DNA from: Lachnospiraceae bacterium
GTDB lineage: Bacteria > Bacillota > Clostridia > Lachnospirales > Lachnospiraceae
NCBI GenBank assembly: GCA_029219245.1
Contig: JAQXTA010000041.1
Location: 163,268 to 227,267 of the forward strand
Direction of reading: 5' to 3'
Length of the DNA: 64,000 nt
In this document: piece after piece, positions 8,940 through 18,489 of the stretch
How the letters are laid out: each line of letters starts with the position of its first letter
Position numbering within the stretch: the first letter of the stretch is position 1
The notes under the pieces: model-generated
Database searches by the model: none
What the model saw: only the letters and a program-made list of their open reading frames with translations
What the model was told of the DNA's origin: nothing
Program-made: the position numbers and the translations under genes

Positions 8940-9665
8940 ATGCGTTTGGATAAATTTTTAAGTGATATGAAATATGCCACGAGAAGCCAGCTAAAAAAAG
9001 ATATCCGGAACGGACTGGTTTCCGTAAACAATGAGATAATTCACCAGAGTGATTATCCTGTCAATGAAAATCGGGATGTAGTCTGCTACAAAGGTGTTCC
9101 CTGCGTGTATGAAAAATATGTGTATTATATGCTGTACAAACCGACAGGGGTGGTGTCTGCCACCGAAGATAAAAAAGATAAGACCGTAGTGGATTTATTA
9201 AAAGATACAGGTCGGAATGATTTGTTCCCGGTCGGTAGACTGGATAAGGACACGGAAGGGCTGCTTCTTTTAACCAATGATGGTGAACTCGCCCATAACC
9301 TTCTGGCACCGGGGAGGCATGTAGAAAAGGTTTACGAATGCAGTCTGAAAAAGCCTTTTGATGTCAGCCAGCAGGAAGCTTTGGAACAGGGAGTGGATAT
9401 TGGCGAGAAAAAAAGAACACTTCCTGCAAAGGTTGTCCTTTTGGGAGAAAAAAAGATTGCCCTAACGATTACGGAAGGCAAATTTCATCAGGTCAAACGC
9501 ATGTTGCAGGCTGTTGACAATGAAGTGGTCTTTTTAAAAAGAGTCCGTATGGGAGGACTGCATCTGGATGAGGAGTTAAAGCCCGGAGCCTATAGGAAAC
9601 TGACAGCGGAAGAGATCGCCATGCTACAGAGTTCAAAAGAGGGAAAGGTTCATAAAAAATGTTAA
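8940..9665 (+). CDS. Pseudouridine synthase, RsuA/RluB/RluF family
   Basis: Converts uridine to pseudouridine in rRNA. The N-terminal S4 RNA-binding domain (MRLDKFLSDM to about residue 50) is followed by the catalytic domain with the signature GRLDKDTEGLLLLTNDG, in which Asp102 is the nucleophile. FHQVKRML and LKRVRMG near the C-terminus fit the RsuA branch (small-subunit U516) better than RluB, but the exact target cannot be read from sequence. It has 241 residues, a normal size. AAAAGGATGAG precedes ATG 8940. Its stop overlaps the next gene's start by seven bases. Confidence 0.88.
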   Translation: MRLDKFLSDMKYATRSQLKKDIRNGLVSVNNEIIHQSDYPVNENRDVVCYKGVPCVYEKYVYYMLYKPTGVVSATEDKKDKTVVDLLKDTGRNDLFPVGRLDKDTEGLLLLTNDGELAHNLLAPGRHVEKVYECSLKKPFDVSQQEALEQGVDIGEKKRTLPAKVVLLGEKKIALTITEGKFHQVKRMLQAVDNEVVFLKRVRMGGLHLDEELKPGAYRKLTAEEIAMLQSSKEGKVHKKC

Positions 9666-10303
9666 ATGAGATAGAAGCAGTGATATTTGATTTGGATGGT
9701 TCTTTGGTCGATTCCATGTGGATGTGGGAAGCCATTGATGTAGAATACCTTGCCGGTTTCGGCATTGAAAGACCACTTGATTTGCAGTCCCGCATTGAAG
9801 GAATGAGCTTTCATGAGACTGCGGTTTATTTTAAAGAAAACTTTCAGATTCCCGATGAACTGGATAAGATAAAAGCAGACTAGAACCGGATGGCATGGGA
9901 TAAATATCGTTATGAAGTACCTTTAAAGGAAGGCGCGGAAGCTTTTATAGACTTCTGTACCCAAAAGCAGATTAAACTCGGTATTGCAACAAGCAATTCC
10001 AGAGAACTGGTAGAAAATGTCATTTCCGTACATAATCTGCAAAATCATTTCGGCTGTATTATGACAGGATGCGATGTGGAGAAAGGAAAGCCCGCACCGG
10101 ATATTTATCTTGCTGTTGCAAAGGCACTTTCCGTATCTCCGGAACACTGTCTTGTTTTTGAAGATATCGTTCCCGGTATTCTGGCTGGAAAAGCGGCAGG
10201 CATGAAGGTATGTGCTGTATATGATGCCTATTCTGTTCCGCAAGATGATAAGAAACGGGAACTTGCAGATTATTATATTCATGATTTTAAGGAGCTGTTA
10301 TAA
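9659..10303 (+). pseudogene. HAD-superfamily phosphatase interrupted by one in-frame TAG
   Basis: Two halves in the same frame are separated by a TAG at 9881-9883. The first half (9659-9880) has motif I, FDLDGSLVDS, with the nucleophile Asp and the start of the cap domain. The second half has motif II (ATSNS), the motif III Lys in EKGKPAPD and the acidic motif IV FEDIVPG. Together they make a complete beta-phosphoglucomutase-like hydrolase of about 214 residues. The stop lies in IKAD-stop-NRMAWDKY, a place where relatives commonly have Trp, so a single TGG to TAG change would explain it. The ATG at 9890 has no good ribosome site. Recent loss, a sequencing error or suppression are all possible. 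Confidence 0.8.
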
Positions 10304-10306
10304 GTA

Positions 10307-12226
10307 ATGGGATTTTTACCGATTTCCAGAGAAGATATGAAAAGAGAAGGCATTGAGCAGCTTGATTTTGTTTATATCATAGGAGATGCCTATGTGGATC
10401 ATCCATCTTTTGGGCATGCGATTATCAGCAGAATTTTGGAAGCAAACGGGTATCGTGTGGGAATTATTTCACAGCCTGACTGGAAGAATGATGACAGCAT
10501 TACTGTTTTGGGAAAGCCGCGGCTTGGTTTTTTGGTTTCGGCCGGCAATATGGATTCAATGGTTAATCATTATTTTGTTTCCAAAAAACATCGTCCCACA
10601 GATGCCTATACACCGGGTGGAGAAGCATACAAAAGACCGGATCATGCAACGGTTGTCTATGGTAATCTGATTCGCAGAATCTATAAGGATGTACCGATCA
10701 TTATAGGCGGCATCGAAGCCAGTCTGCGGAGAATGGCACATTATGATTATTGGTCGGATTCCTTCAAACGTTCGATCCTTTTAGACAGCCAGGCAGATAT
10801 CATTTCTTACGGTATGGGTGAAAAATCCATTGTAGAGATTGCAGATGCTTTGGCAAGCGGTATTGCGGTAAAGGACATTACCTTTGTTCCGGGAACCGTA
10901 TATAAAACAAAGGATATTTCCGGTATCTATGACAGTGTGATGTTGCCATCCTATGAAGAAATGAAAGCCATGCCAAGGCGGTATGCGGACAGTTTTGCGA
11001 TACAATATCAGAGTACCGATCCCTTTACCGGGAAAACACTGATAGAGGAATATCCCCATCAGGTCTATGTAGTGCAAAATCCACCGCAGAAACCATTGAC
11101 AACAGAGGAAATGGATGCTGTCTATGAACTGCCTTATATGCGTACCTATCATCCTTCTTACGAGGCAAAGGGTGGGGTACCGGCAATTTCCGAAATTAAG
11201 TTTTCGCTGATCAGCAACCGGGGATGCTTTGGAGGTTGTAACTTCTGCGCGCTTACCTTTCATCAGGGAAGGACGATTCAGGTCAGAAGCCATGAATCAA
11301 TCATAAGGGAAGCCGAGCTTATGATAAAAGAGCCGGATTTTAAAGGCTATATCCATGACGTTGGCGGACCGACCGCTAATTTCAGACATCCGTCCTGTGA
11401 AAAGCAGATGACACAGGGTGTCTGTAAGAACAGACAATGTCTGTTCCCGAAGCCTTGCCCGAATTTGAAGGCAGATCATTCGGATTATTTAGCTTTATTA
11501 CGGAAGCTTCGTGCCCTGCCCGGTGTGAAAAAGGTCTTTATCCGTTCCGGTATTCGGTTTGACTATTTGCTTGCTGACAAGGATAATACTTTTTTCAAAG
11601 AATTGGTAGAACATCACGTCAGCGGACAGTTAAAAGTAGCGCCGGAGCATATATCTGATGCGGTATTATCCAGAATGGGAAAACCGGAAAAGGCAGTTTA
11701 TGAACAATTTGTCCGAAAATATGGTAAAATAAATGATAGTCTTGGTAAAAAGCAGTTCCTGGTGCCGTATCTGATGTCTTCCCATCCGGGCTCAACCTTG
11801 AAGGAAGCTATTGAATTGGCGGAATATTTGCGGGATTTGGGTTATATGCCGGAACAGGTACAGGATTTTTATCCTACACCATCGACGGTTTCCACGGTAA
11901 TGTATTATACGGGAATCGATCCGCGGGACGGAAAGCCGGTATATGTATGTAAAAATCCTCACGAAAAGGCAATGCAGCGTGCTCTGATTCAATATCGTAA
12001 TCCGAATAATTATGAATTGGTTTACGAGGCACTGAAAAAAGCAGGACGGGAAGATTTAATCGGTTTTGATAAAAAATGTCTGATTCGTCCGAGAAAGTCA
12101 GGAAATGCAAAGATGCAGGGAAATGCAGGAAACCAAGGGAAAGGGAAAACCAAGGGAACAGCGAAGACACTGGGAAACAGTAAGAAAAAGAAAACGATAA
12201 GAAATGTACACAGCCGAAAAAAATAG
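10307..12226 (+). CDS. YgiQ-family radical SAM protein
   Basis: A 639-residue member of the YgiQ family (UPF0313). An N-terminal B12-binding-like or Rossmann region (about 1-270) includes [14 protein letters not shown] and [12 protein letters not shown]. The radical SAM core has the CxxxCxxC cluster motif in GCFGGCNFC, and a cysteine-rich insert follows ([12 protein letters not shown]). The C-terminus ends in a low-complexity Gly/Asn/Lys tail of about 40 residues. The substrate of the family is not established. AAGGAG lies 12 bases before ATG 10307. It follows the broken HAD gene by three bases, so the transcript presumably still runs through. Confidence 0.88.
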   Translation: MGFLPISREDMKREGIEQLDFVYIIGDAYVDHPSFGHAIISRILEANGYRVGIISQPDWKNDDSITVLGKPRLGFLVSAGNMDSMVNHYFVSKKHRPTDAYTPGGEAYKRPDHATVVYGNLIRRIYKDVPIIIGGIEASLRRMAHYDYWSDSFKRSILLDSQADIISYGMGEKSIVEIADALASGIAVKDITFVPGTVYKTKDISGIYDSVMLPSYEEMKAMPRRYADSFAIQYQSTDPFTGKTLIEEYPHQVYVVQNPPQKPLTTEEMDAVYELPYMRTYHPSYEAKGGVPAISEIKFSLISNRGCFGGCNFCALTFHQGRTIQVRSHESIIREAELMIKEPDFKGYIHDVGGPTANFRHPSCEKQMTQGVCKNRQCLFPKPCPNLKADHSDYLALLRKLRALPGVKKVFIRSGIRFDYLLADKDNTFFKELVEHHVSGQLKVAPEHISDAVLSRMGKPEKAVYEQFVRKYGKINDSLGKKQFLVPYLMSSHPGSTLKEAIELAEYLRDLGYMPEQVQDFYPTPSTVSTVMYYTGIDPRDGKPVYVCKNPHEKAMQRALIQYRNPNNYELVYEALKKAGREDLIGFDKKCLIRPRKSGNAKMQGNAGNQGKGKTKGTAKTLGNSKKKKTIRNVHSRKK

Positions 12227-12241
12227 GGAAGGAGATTTTTC

Positions 12242-12988
12242 ATGAATATTGCAATTATTACAGGCGCATCCTCCGGCATGGGAAAAGAATTTGCCATACA
12301 ACTTGCACCAAAGTTAAAACGAACCGATGAATTGTGGCTTCTTGCCCGCCGAAAAGAAGCTTTGGTGGAATTGGAAATTACGTTAAAAGAATTGGACATT
12401 GTACCGGAAATCAAAGTGTTTCCGATGGACATTACCGATGAAAGCCGTTTAAACCAGTTTGCAGAAGTCATGATGATTTTAAATCCCAGAATTTCTGTTC
12501 TTGTGAATTGTGCAGGGGTAGGAACTTATGGAGCTTTTGAAAAACAAAGTCGGGAAGAAACCATGGAAATGGTACGTTTAAACGTACTGGCATTAACCCA
12601 GGTGACGAAAATCTGTCTTCCTTATATGCACAAAGGCAGTAAAATCATACAGGTAGCATCCGGTTCGGCATTTCTCCCTCAGCCGCGATTTGCTGTCTAT
12701 GCAGCTTCCAAATCGTATGTTTATTCCTTCGGACGAGCTTTGGCAAAGGAACTGAAACCGAAAGGGATTATTGTAACAACCGTTTGTCCGGGACCTGTGG
12801 ATACCCCGTTTTTGGAGCATGCTTATGGAAGATACGGAGAAATCGGAAAATTAAAGAAATACTGTATAGTGGATACGAATAGAGTGGTAACTCAGGCAAT
12901 TCGGGATTGCAAGAGAAAAAAAGAAGTTTCGGTATGTGGGTTGCCGATGAAGGTATTGTATGAATTATCCAGAGGAGTGATTCGATGA
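12242..12988 (+). CDS. Short-chain dehydrogenase/reductase
   Basis: Classical SDR of 248 residues. The NAD(P)-binding loop is TGASSGMG (residues 7-14), NCAG closes the fold, the catalytic Ser lies in QVASGSAFLP, and YAASK holds the catalytic Tyr and Lys. ARRKE after strand 2 suggests NADPH preference. PGPVDTPF is the usual loop after strand 6. The substrate cannot be told. GGAAGGAG precedes the ATG. The stop overlaps the next start (ATGA), so the two genes are translationally coupled. Confidence 0.85.
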   Translation: MNIAIITGASSGMGKEFAIQLAPKLKRTDELWLLARRKEALVELEITLKELDIVPEIKVFPMDITDESRLNQFAEVMMILNPRISVLVNCAGVGTYGAFEKQSREETMEMVRLNVLALTQVTKICLPYMHKGSKIIQVASGSAFLPQPRFAVYAASKSYVYSFGRALAKELKPKGIIVTTVCPGPVDTPFLEHAYGRYGEIGKLKKYCIVDTNRVVTQAIRDCKRKKEVSVCGLPMKVLYELSRGVIR

Positions 12989-13554
12989 ACAAAAAAATAA
13001 AAAAGGGATGCTACGGTTATATTTCCTATCAGAGAAAAACCGTTTTGATACGAACGATTTTGTTTTTTGCTATATCGCTTGCGGTTTATGGACTTGGTAT
13101 CTACTCTACCGGAAGTAACAAAAATCTATTAACGATTGTTGCAGTGCTCGGCCTGCTTCCGTCTTGTAAAAGTGCCATCAATCTGGTGATGTTTTTAAAA
13201 GCCAGTGGCTGCAGTGAAGAAGCACGAGCAAAGATTGCTCCTTTTGATGAAAAATTGACCGGTTTTTATGATATGTATTTTACCTCTTATCAGAAAAATT
13301 TTCCCATCAGTCATATGGTGTTAAAGGGAAATGTGATTTGTGCCTATACCGAAAGTGACAAATGCGATTGTGCGGCAGGAGAGAAACATTTAGAACAAAT
13401 GCTCCTTCAGGATGGCTATAAAAATATGACCATTAAAATATTTAACCAACTTGGTAAATATATAGACCGACTTGGTCAATTATCGGAATTGGATACAGAA
13501 GAGAATAAAAACAGAGACGGAATAATTCAGATGTTTTATTCGATTTCGCTTTAG
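12985..13554 (+). CDS. Membrane protein of unknown function
   Basis: A 189-residue protein I do not recognise. Two hydrophobic segments lie near residues 18-42 (IRTILFFAISLAVYGLGIY) and 47-70. A soluble C-terminal part of about 110 residues follows, with a short cysteine pair (KCDCAAGEKH) and no known catalytic motif. It overlaps the upstream SDR by four bases and precedes an rluA-like gene by 13 bases, so it belongs to that transcript. The basic N-terminus (KKIKKGCYGY) suggests an inside amino end. Confidence 0.65.
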   Translation: MNKKIKKGCYGYISYQRKTVLIRTILFFAISLAVYGLGIYSTGSNKNLLTIVAVLGLLPSCKSAINLVMFLKASGCSEEARAKIAPFDEKLTGFYDMYFTSYQKNFPISHMVLKGNVICAYTESDKCDCAAGEKHLEQMLLQDGYKNMTIKIFNQLGKYIDRLGQLSELDTEENKNRDGIIQMFYSISL

Positions 13555-13567
13555 GAGGCATAACTCC

Positions 13568-14557
13568 ATGTATCAGAGAAAGATAACGGAACGGGAAGCC
13601 GGACAGCGTCTGGACAAGTATCTCCATAAGCTTTTGCCGGAAGCGGGAAGCAGCTTCCTTTATAAAATGTTACGAAAAAAGAATATTGTACTGAACGATA
13701 AAAAAGCTGACGGAAGCGAGAAACTTGTCTGCGAAGATATTATTTCGATTTATTTTTCTGAGGAAACACTGCAAAAGTTCATGGGACAAATGCCTATGTC
13801 TGCACCGAATCAGAAAAACAAAGTTTCTATTCCATTCAAGGTTCCGATTCTTTACGAAAACGAATATCTCTTACTGGCAGACAAACCGGCAGGATTGCTT
13901 ACCCAGAAAGCGAAGCCGCAGGATGTTTCTCTCAATGAATGGCTGACTGCCTATTTGCTGGGACAGGGAAAAGTAACCGAAGAAGATTTAAGAACTTTCA
14001 GACCTTCCGTCTGTAACCGTTTAGACCGCAATACAAGCGGCATTGTGTTGTGTGCAAAGACAATACAGGGAGCACAGATGCTTGGGGAGCTTTTAAAATC
14101 CCGTAATCTGCATAAATATTACCGTCTTTATGTGAAAGGAAACCTTTCCGGGGAAAAAGTGATAGATGGTTACCTGACCAAAAATGAAAAAACGAACAAA
14201 GTGCAGATTTCCGATAAACCTTCCAGCGATGCCTCCTATATCAAAACCAGATATATTCCAATTCAGCAGGAATCAGATAAAACTTTATTGGAAGTGGAAC
14301 TGATTACCGGGAAATCCCACCAGATTCGCGCACATCTGGCAAGCACCGGACATCCGCTGCTTGGGGATTATAAATACGGTGACGTTTCCTGGAATGACAA
14401 ATATAAAAGGCGATATCATGTTACCCATCAGCTTTTACATGCATATCGGGTAGTGTTCCCGGAATTGCCGGATGTGTTTGCGGATATAAGTGGGAAAACC
14501 TTTGAGGCACCTTTGCCGGAGATTTTTTCCCATATCGCAGAAAAAGACAGAAATTGA
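13568..14557 (+). CDS. Pseudouridine synthase, RluA family (RluC/RluD-like)
   Basis: A 329-residue enzyme with an N-terminal S4-like domain (QRLDKYLHKLLP near 13-24) and the RluA catalytic domain with CNRLDRNTSGIVL, where Asp153 is the nucleophile. SHQIRAHLASTGHPLLGD is the conserved C-terminal motif. It is one of two RluA-type enzymes in the window; the other is at 39125-40036. Its linker between S4 and catalytic domain is long (about 60-95). The target uridines are unknown. AGGAGG precedes the start by about 10 bases. Confidence 0.88.
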   Translation: MYQRKITEREAGQRLDKYLHKLLPEAGSSFLYKMLRKKNIVLNDKKADGSEKLVCEDIISIYFSEETLQKFMGQMPMSAPNQKNKVSIPFKVPILYENEYLLLADKPAGLLTQKAKPQDVSLNEWLTAYLLGQGKVTEEDLRTFRPSVCNRLDRNTSGIVLCAKTIQGAQMLGELLKSRNLHKYYRLYVKGNLSGEKVIDGYLTKNEKTNKVQISDKPSSDASYIKTRYIPIQQESDKTLLEVELITGKSHQIRAHLASTGHPLLGDYKYGDVSWNDKYKRRYHVTHQLLHAYRVVFPELPDVFADISGKTFEAPLPEIFSHIAEKDRN

Positions 14558-14587
14558 AAAAAGTGGTTGAGAAGAGGAGAGGGAACA

Positions 14588-15130
14588 ATGGCAACTTGGA
14601 ATTCAAGGGGACTTAGGGGTTCTACGCTAGAGGATATGATTAACCGTACCAATGAAAAATATATGGAAAACGGACTGGCGCTGATTCAGAAAATTCCGAC
14701 TCCGATTACTCCGATTACGATTGATAAACAAAGCCGACATATTACACTTGCTTATTTTGACCAGAAAAGTACAGTAGACTATATCGGAGCGGTACAGGGA
14801 ATACCGGTCTGTTTTGATGCCAAGGAGTGTGCAACGGACACTTTTGCCTTACAGAACATCCATGAGCATCAGGTATTGTTTATGGAACAATTTGAAAAGC
14901 AGAAGGGAATTGCTTTTTTCTTGATATATTATACGCATAAAGATATTTTCTATTATCTGCCATATGAAATGCTCCGGTTTTTCTGGGACAGGGCACAAGA
15001 AGGCGGAAGAAAAAGTTTCCGTTATGAAGAGTTGAATCCGGAGTATGTTCTGCCCAAAAAACATGGTATTTTGGTCCCTTATCTGGATATGCTTCAGAAA
15101 GATTTGGAAGACAGGGTAGATGAGAATTGA
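14588..15130 (+). CDS. recU: Holliday junction resolvase RecU
   Basis: Firmicute-type junction-resolving nuclease, 180 residues. The N-terminal WNSRGLRGSTLEDMI matches the RecU N-terminal signature (SNRGMTLED in Bacillus). The nuclease core shows STVDYIGAVQG and FDAKEC (the D...E-x-K metal site), then QNIHEHQVLFM and FWDRAQEGGRKS, all in RecU order. ATG 14588 is preferred over a TTG at 14567 because GAGGAGAGGGA lies just upstream. RecU also helps RecA and chromosome segregation in Bacillus. Here it is not beside a class A penicillin-binding protein, its usual Bacillus partner. Confidence 0.88.
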   Translation: MATWNSRGLRGSTLEDMINRTNEKYMENGLALIQKIPTPITPITIDKQSRHITLAYFDQKSTVDYIGAVQGIPVCFDAKECATDTFALQNIHEHQVLFMEQFEKQKGIAFFLIYYTHKDIFYYLPYEMLRFFWDRAQEGGRKSFRYEELNPEYVLPKKHGILVPYLDMLQKDLEDRVDEN

Positions 15131-15155
15131 CAAACCTTGTTTTTTTCGCTATACT
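15127..15155 (+). promoter_or_regulatory. Sigma-A promoter of the histidine operon
   Basis: A perfect TTGACA (15127-15132) and TATACT (15150-15155) are separated by 17 bases. The -35 overlaps the recU stop codon. Transcription would start near 15162, leaving a leader of about 130 bases before hisZ. Confidence 0.8.
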
Positions 15156-15179
15156 ACAAATGTTTTAACATGCTACCAT

Positions 15180-15212
15180 GCTAACGAATTAGCACTTTAA
15201 AGCGATAAAGTG
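15180..15212 (+). promoter_or_regulatory. Two adjacent hairpins in the his leader
   Basis: GCTAA/TTAGC (15180-15184 with 15189-15193, loop CGAA) abuts CACTTTA/TAAAGTG (15193-15199 with 15206-15212, loop AAGCGA). They share one base. No T-rich run follows, and no T-box sequence or run of His codons is present, so function is open. Confidence 0.4.
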
Positions 15213-15289
15213 AATTAATCATATGGTTAATTGGGTATGCATGTTTATGGATAGCTGCAAGAGCAGAATTAGCTGGAAAGGAAAACGTT

Positions 15290-16402
15290 ATGAGTAAAAA
15301 ATTAGTACATACACCGGAAGGTGTCAGAGACATTTACGGAGATGAAAAAGCGAAGAAGATGGAAGTGGAGCGGTTGCTTCGTGAGAGAATTCATGCCTAT
15401 GGATACCGGGATATTCAGACACCGACTTTTGAGTTTTTTGATGTTTTTTCCAAGGAAGTGGGAACGACTCCTTCCAAGGAACTATATAAATTTTTTGACA
15501 AAGAGGGCAACACCCTTGTGCTTCGACCGGATTTTACGCCATCCATAGCCAGATGTGCAGCAAAGTATTTTATGGATGAAAATGTACCGATTCGTTTCTG
15601 CTATCAGGGAAATACTTTCACAAATACATCTGAATTACAGGGAAAATTAAAAGAAGTTACCCAGATGGGAGCCGAATTGATCGGAGATGATTCGGTGCAG
15701 GCAGATGCAGAAATGATAGCGATGACCATTGAAGCACTGTATCATGCGGGACTGACCGATTTTCAGGTCAGTATCGGAAATGTAGAATATTTTAAAGGAA
15801 TCTGTGCGGAAGCCGGTCTGGATGAAGAAACCGAGTTAGAGCTTCGGGAATTGATTTCCGGTAAAAATTACTTTGGTGCGGAAGAATTGTTAGAACATAA
15901 AAACGTGAAGGAAAAGGATCGTGAAATTCTGTTAAAAACAAGTGAATTATATGGCTCAGTGGATGCACTGGAGGAAGCTAAAAAGGAAATACGCAATGAA
16001 CGTTCCTTACAGGCAATTGAACGTCTGGAAAAGGTATATCAGGTACTTTGTGACTATGGTGTGGAGAAATATGTTTCTTTTGACCTTACGATGTTAAGCA
16101 AGTATAATTATTATACTGGCATTATTTTTAAGGGGTATACCTATGGCGTGGGCGATGCGATTGTGAAAGGCGGCCGTTACGATACCCTGCTTGGACGTTT
16201 CGGGAAGGATGCTCCTGCAATCGGATTTATGGTTGTAGTAGATGATTTACTGGTGGCGATGTCAAGACAGAATGTTATGATTGCGCAGCCCGGAAAACTG
16301 GTTTCTTTATTTTATCGAGAAGATAATTTTATGGAGCAGTTAAAACAGGCAAAAATTCTGCGTGCAGAAGGCAAAAATGTAGAACTTCTGCCGGAAGTAT
16401 GA
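15290..16402 (+). CDS. hisZ: ATP phosphoribosyltransferase regulatory subunit HisZ
   Basis: Histidyl-tRNA-synthetase-like protein that has lost the anticodon-binding domain and partners short HisG in the first step of histidine synthesis. The 370 residues include class II synthetase-like motifs: TPEGVRDIYGDE at the start, LRPDFTPSIAR (motif 2 region), RFCYQGNTF and YYTGIIFKGY, and later GGRYDTLLGRFG. Length and the next gene, a 214-residue HisG, identify it as HisZ rather than HisS. It is the first gene of the operon, and AAAGGA precedes the ATG. Confidence 0.93.
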   Translation: MSKKLVHTPEGVRDIYGDEKAKKMEVERLLRERIHAYGYRDIQTPTFEFFDVFSKEVGTTPSKELYKFFDKEGNTLVLRPDFTPSIARCAAKYFMDENVPIRFCYQGNTFTNTSELQGKLKEVTQMGAELIGDDSVQADAEMIAMTIEALYHAGLTDFQVSIGNVEYFKGICAEAGLDEETELELRELISGKNYFGAEELLEHKNVKEKDREILLKTSELYGSVDALEEAKKEIRNERSLQAIERLEKVYQVLCDYGVEKYVSFDLTMLSKYNYYTGIIFKGYTYGVGDAIVKGGRYDTLLGRFGKDAPAIGFMVVVDDLLVAMSRQNVMIAQPGKLVSLFYREDNFMEQLKQAKILRAEGKNVELLPEV

Positions 16403-16435
16403 TAAGCATATACAGAAGAAAGGCGGGTTTATAGC

Positions 16436-17080
16436 ATGAGTGAAGACAGATATCTGACGTTTGCCCTTGGAAAAGGCAGACTGGCAAATAAAACAATGGA
16501 ATTACTGGAAGAAATCGGCATTACCTGTGAAGAAATGAAAGATAAGGATTCCAGAAAGCTGATTTTTGTCAATGAAGAACTGAAACTGAAATTTTTCCTT
16601 GCCAAAGGACCGGATGTGCCGACCTATGTAGAGTATGGAGCGGCAGATATCGGTGTTGTCGGTAAAGATACCATTATGGAAGAAAACAGACATGTATACG
16701 AAGTACTTGATTTGGGGTATGGAAAATGCCGTATGTGTGTATGTGGTCCGGCTAGTGCGAAAGAATTGTTACAGCATCATGAGATGATTCGTGTGGCAAG
16801 CAAATATCCGAATATTGCGAAGGATTATTTTTATAACAAAAAGCACCAGACGGTAGACATTATCAAATTAAACGGCTCGGTAGAATTGGGGCCGATTGTC
16901 GGACTTTCCGATGTGATCGTAGATATCGTGGAAACCGGTTCTACCCTGAAAGAAAACGGATTGGAAGTATTGGAAGAAATCTGCCCGTTGTCTGCCCGTA
17001 TGATTGTGAATCAGGTCAGCATGCAGATGGAACCGGAACGAATCAAGAAGCTTATTAATGATTTACGCAAGCATTTATAA
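16436..17080 (+). CDS. hisG: ATP phosphoribosyltransferase, short catalytic form HisG
   Basis: Condenses ATP with PRPP in the committed step of histidine synthesis. The 214 residues match the short form, which lacks the C-terminal regulatory domain and needs HisZ for activity and feedback by histidine. The family signatures are [16 protein letters not shown] at the start, [12 protein letters not shown] and the PRPP-binding loop [18 protein letters not shown]. It follows hisZ by 33 bases and precedes hisD. Confidence 0.94.
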   Translation: MSEDRYLTFALGKGRLANKTMELLEEIGITCEEMKDKDSRKLIFVNEELKLKFFLAKGPDVPTYVEYGAADIGVVGKDTIMEENRHVYEVLDLGYGKCRMCVCGPASAKELLQHHEMIRVASKYPNIAKDYFYNKKHQTVDIIKLNGSVELGPIVGLSDVIVDIVETGSTLKENGLEVLEEICPLSARMIVNQVSMQMEPERIKKLINDLRKHL

Positions 17081-17147
17081 AAAAGATATTTAGATTTTTT
17101 CATTATATAGGATGAAAAATGGGGAAAAGAAGCAGGAGGAAAGAATA

Positions 17148-18443
17148 ATGCAGACCATAAAGCTGACTGCGGATACGCAGAAGGATTTGTTAAACAGCCT
17201 TTTAAAGAGAAGTCCAAACAACTATGGGCAGTATGAAGCTGTTGTAGCCGATATTATCGCCAATGTACGGGAAAAAGGAAATGAGGCAGTTTTTGAATAT
17301 ACAAAGAAATTTGATAAATGGGATATCCGGGAAGAAAACATCCGGGTAACGGAGCAGGAAATCGAAGAGGCATTTTCCGTAACCGAGGATGCCTTTATTG
17401 AGGTTATGAAGAAATCTGCCGCCAATATTTTTGATTTTCATAAAAAACAGCTTCATAACAGCTGGATAGATCCCAGACCGGATGGTTCCATTCTGGGACA
17501 GAAGATACTGCCGATTGCTGTATCCGGTGTATATGTTCCGGGCGGTAAAGCGGCTTATCCAAGCAGTGTGTTAATGAATGTTATTCCGGCCAAAGTTGCC
17601 GGTGTGAAAAAGATTATTATGACAACACCGGCAGGTGCAGATGGAAAAGTAAATCCGGGAACGTTGGTTGCAGCGAAAATTGCCGGTGTGGATGAAATCT
17701 ATAAGGTTGGCGGTGCACAGGCAATCGCCGCGATGGCTTTCGGAACGGAAAGCATTCCGAAGGTAGATAAAATTACCGGACCGGGAAATATTTTTGTTGC
17801 CCTTGCCAAAAAAGCCTGCTTTGGTTATGTCAGTATCGATTCCATTGCCGGACCTAGTGAAATTCTTGTCATTGCAGACGAGACAGCCAATCCAAGATAT
17901 GTAGCAGCCGATTTGTTGTCTCAGGCAGAGCATGATGAACTGGCAAGCGCGATTTTGATTACGACCAGTGAAAAACTGGCAAAAGAGGTATCTGAAGAAA
18001 TAGAAGGATTCTTAAAGGAGTTGTCCAGAGCAGAAATTATTCAAAAATCCCTGGACAATTATGGGTATATACTTCTGGCAGATTCTTTGGAGGATGCGGT
18101 AGCGGCAGCCAATGCAATTGCTTCCGAACACTTGGAAATTTTAACCAAAGATCCTTACTATGTCATGACCAAGATTGAAAATGCAGGTGCTATTTTCCTT
18201 GGAGAATACTCTTCCGAGCCGCTTGGTGATTATTATGCAGGACCAAACCATATCCTGCCGACCAACGGAACGGCCAAATTCTTTTCTCCGTTAAATGTGG
18301 ATGACTTTATGAAAAAGACAAGTATCATTTCCTATTCCAGAGAAGCACTTGAGAAGGCGCATAAGGATATTGAATTGTTCGCCCAAAAGGAAGGCCTGAC
18401 GGCACATGCCAATTCCATTAAAGTCAGATTTCCGGAAGAATAA
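17148..18443 (+). CDS. hisD: Histidinol dehydrogenase HisD
   Basis: Catalyses the last two NAD-dependent oxidations, histidinol to histidine. ATG 17148 is chosen because AGGAGGAAAG precedes it; the earlier ATG at 17112 would add 12 lysine/glutamate-rich residues. It is 431 residues long. Visible family stretches are YVPGGKAAYPSSVLMN, GGAQAIAAMAFGTE, the zinc-site region LLSQAEHDELASA, and SEHLEI. TGPGNIFVALAKK is the usual NAD-site loop. Confidence 0.95.
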   Translation: MQTIKLTADTQKDLLNSLLKRSPNNYGQYEAVVADIIANVREKGNEAVFEYTKKFDKWDIREENIRVTEQEIEEAFSVTEDAFIEVMKKSAANIFDFHKKQLHNSWIDPRPDGSILGQKILPIAVSGVYVPGGKAAYPSSVLMNVIPAKVAGVKKIIMTTPAGADGKVNPGTLVAAKIAGVDEIYKVGGAQAIAAMAFGTESIPKVDKITGPGNIFVALAKKACFGYVSIDSIAGPSEILVIADETANPRYVAADLLSQAEHDELASAILITTSEKLAKEVSEEIEGFLKELSRAEIIQKSLDNYGYILLADSLEDAVAAANAIASEHLEILTKDPYYVMTKIENAGAIFLGEYSSEPLGDYYAGPNHILPTNGTAKFFSPLNVDDFMKKTSIISYSREALEKAHKDIELFAQKEGLTAHANSIKVRFPEE

Positions 18444-18489
18444 AGCAGTCTGGTAGAAAATATCATGAAGCAACAGGAAAGGGGTTATT

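Noticed and set aside
15131..15289. T-box riboswitch upstream of hisZ
   Set aside because: The leader is only about 130 bases and I found no T-box core sequence or antiterminator/terminator pair.
15223..15297. A 24-codon frame overlapping the start of hisZ, as a possible leader peptide
   Set aside because: It has no ribosome site and no His codons, and overlaps hisZ out of frame; nothing supports an attenuator peptide.
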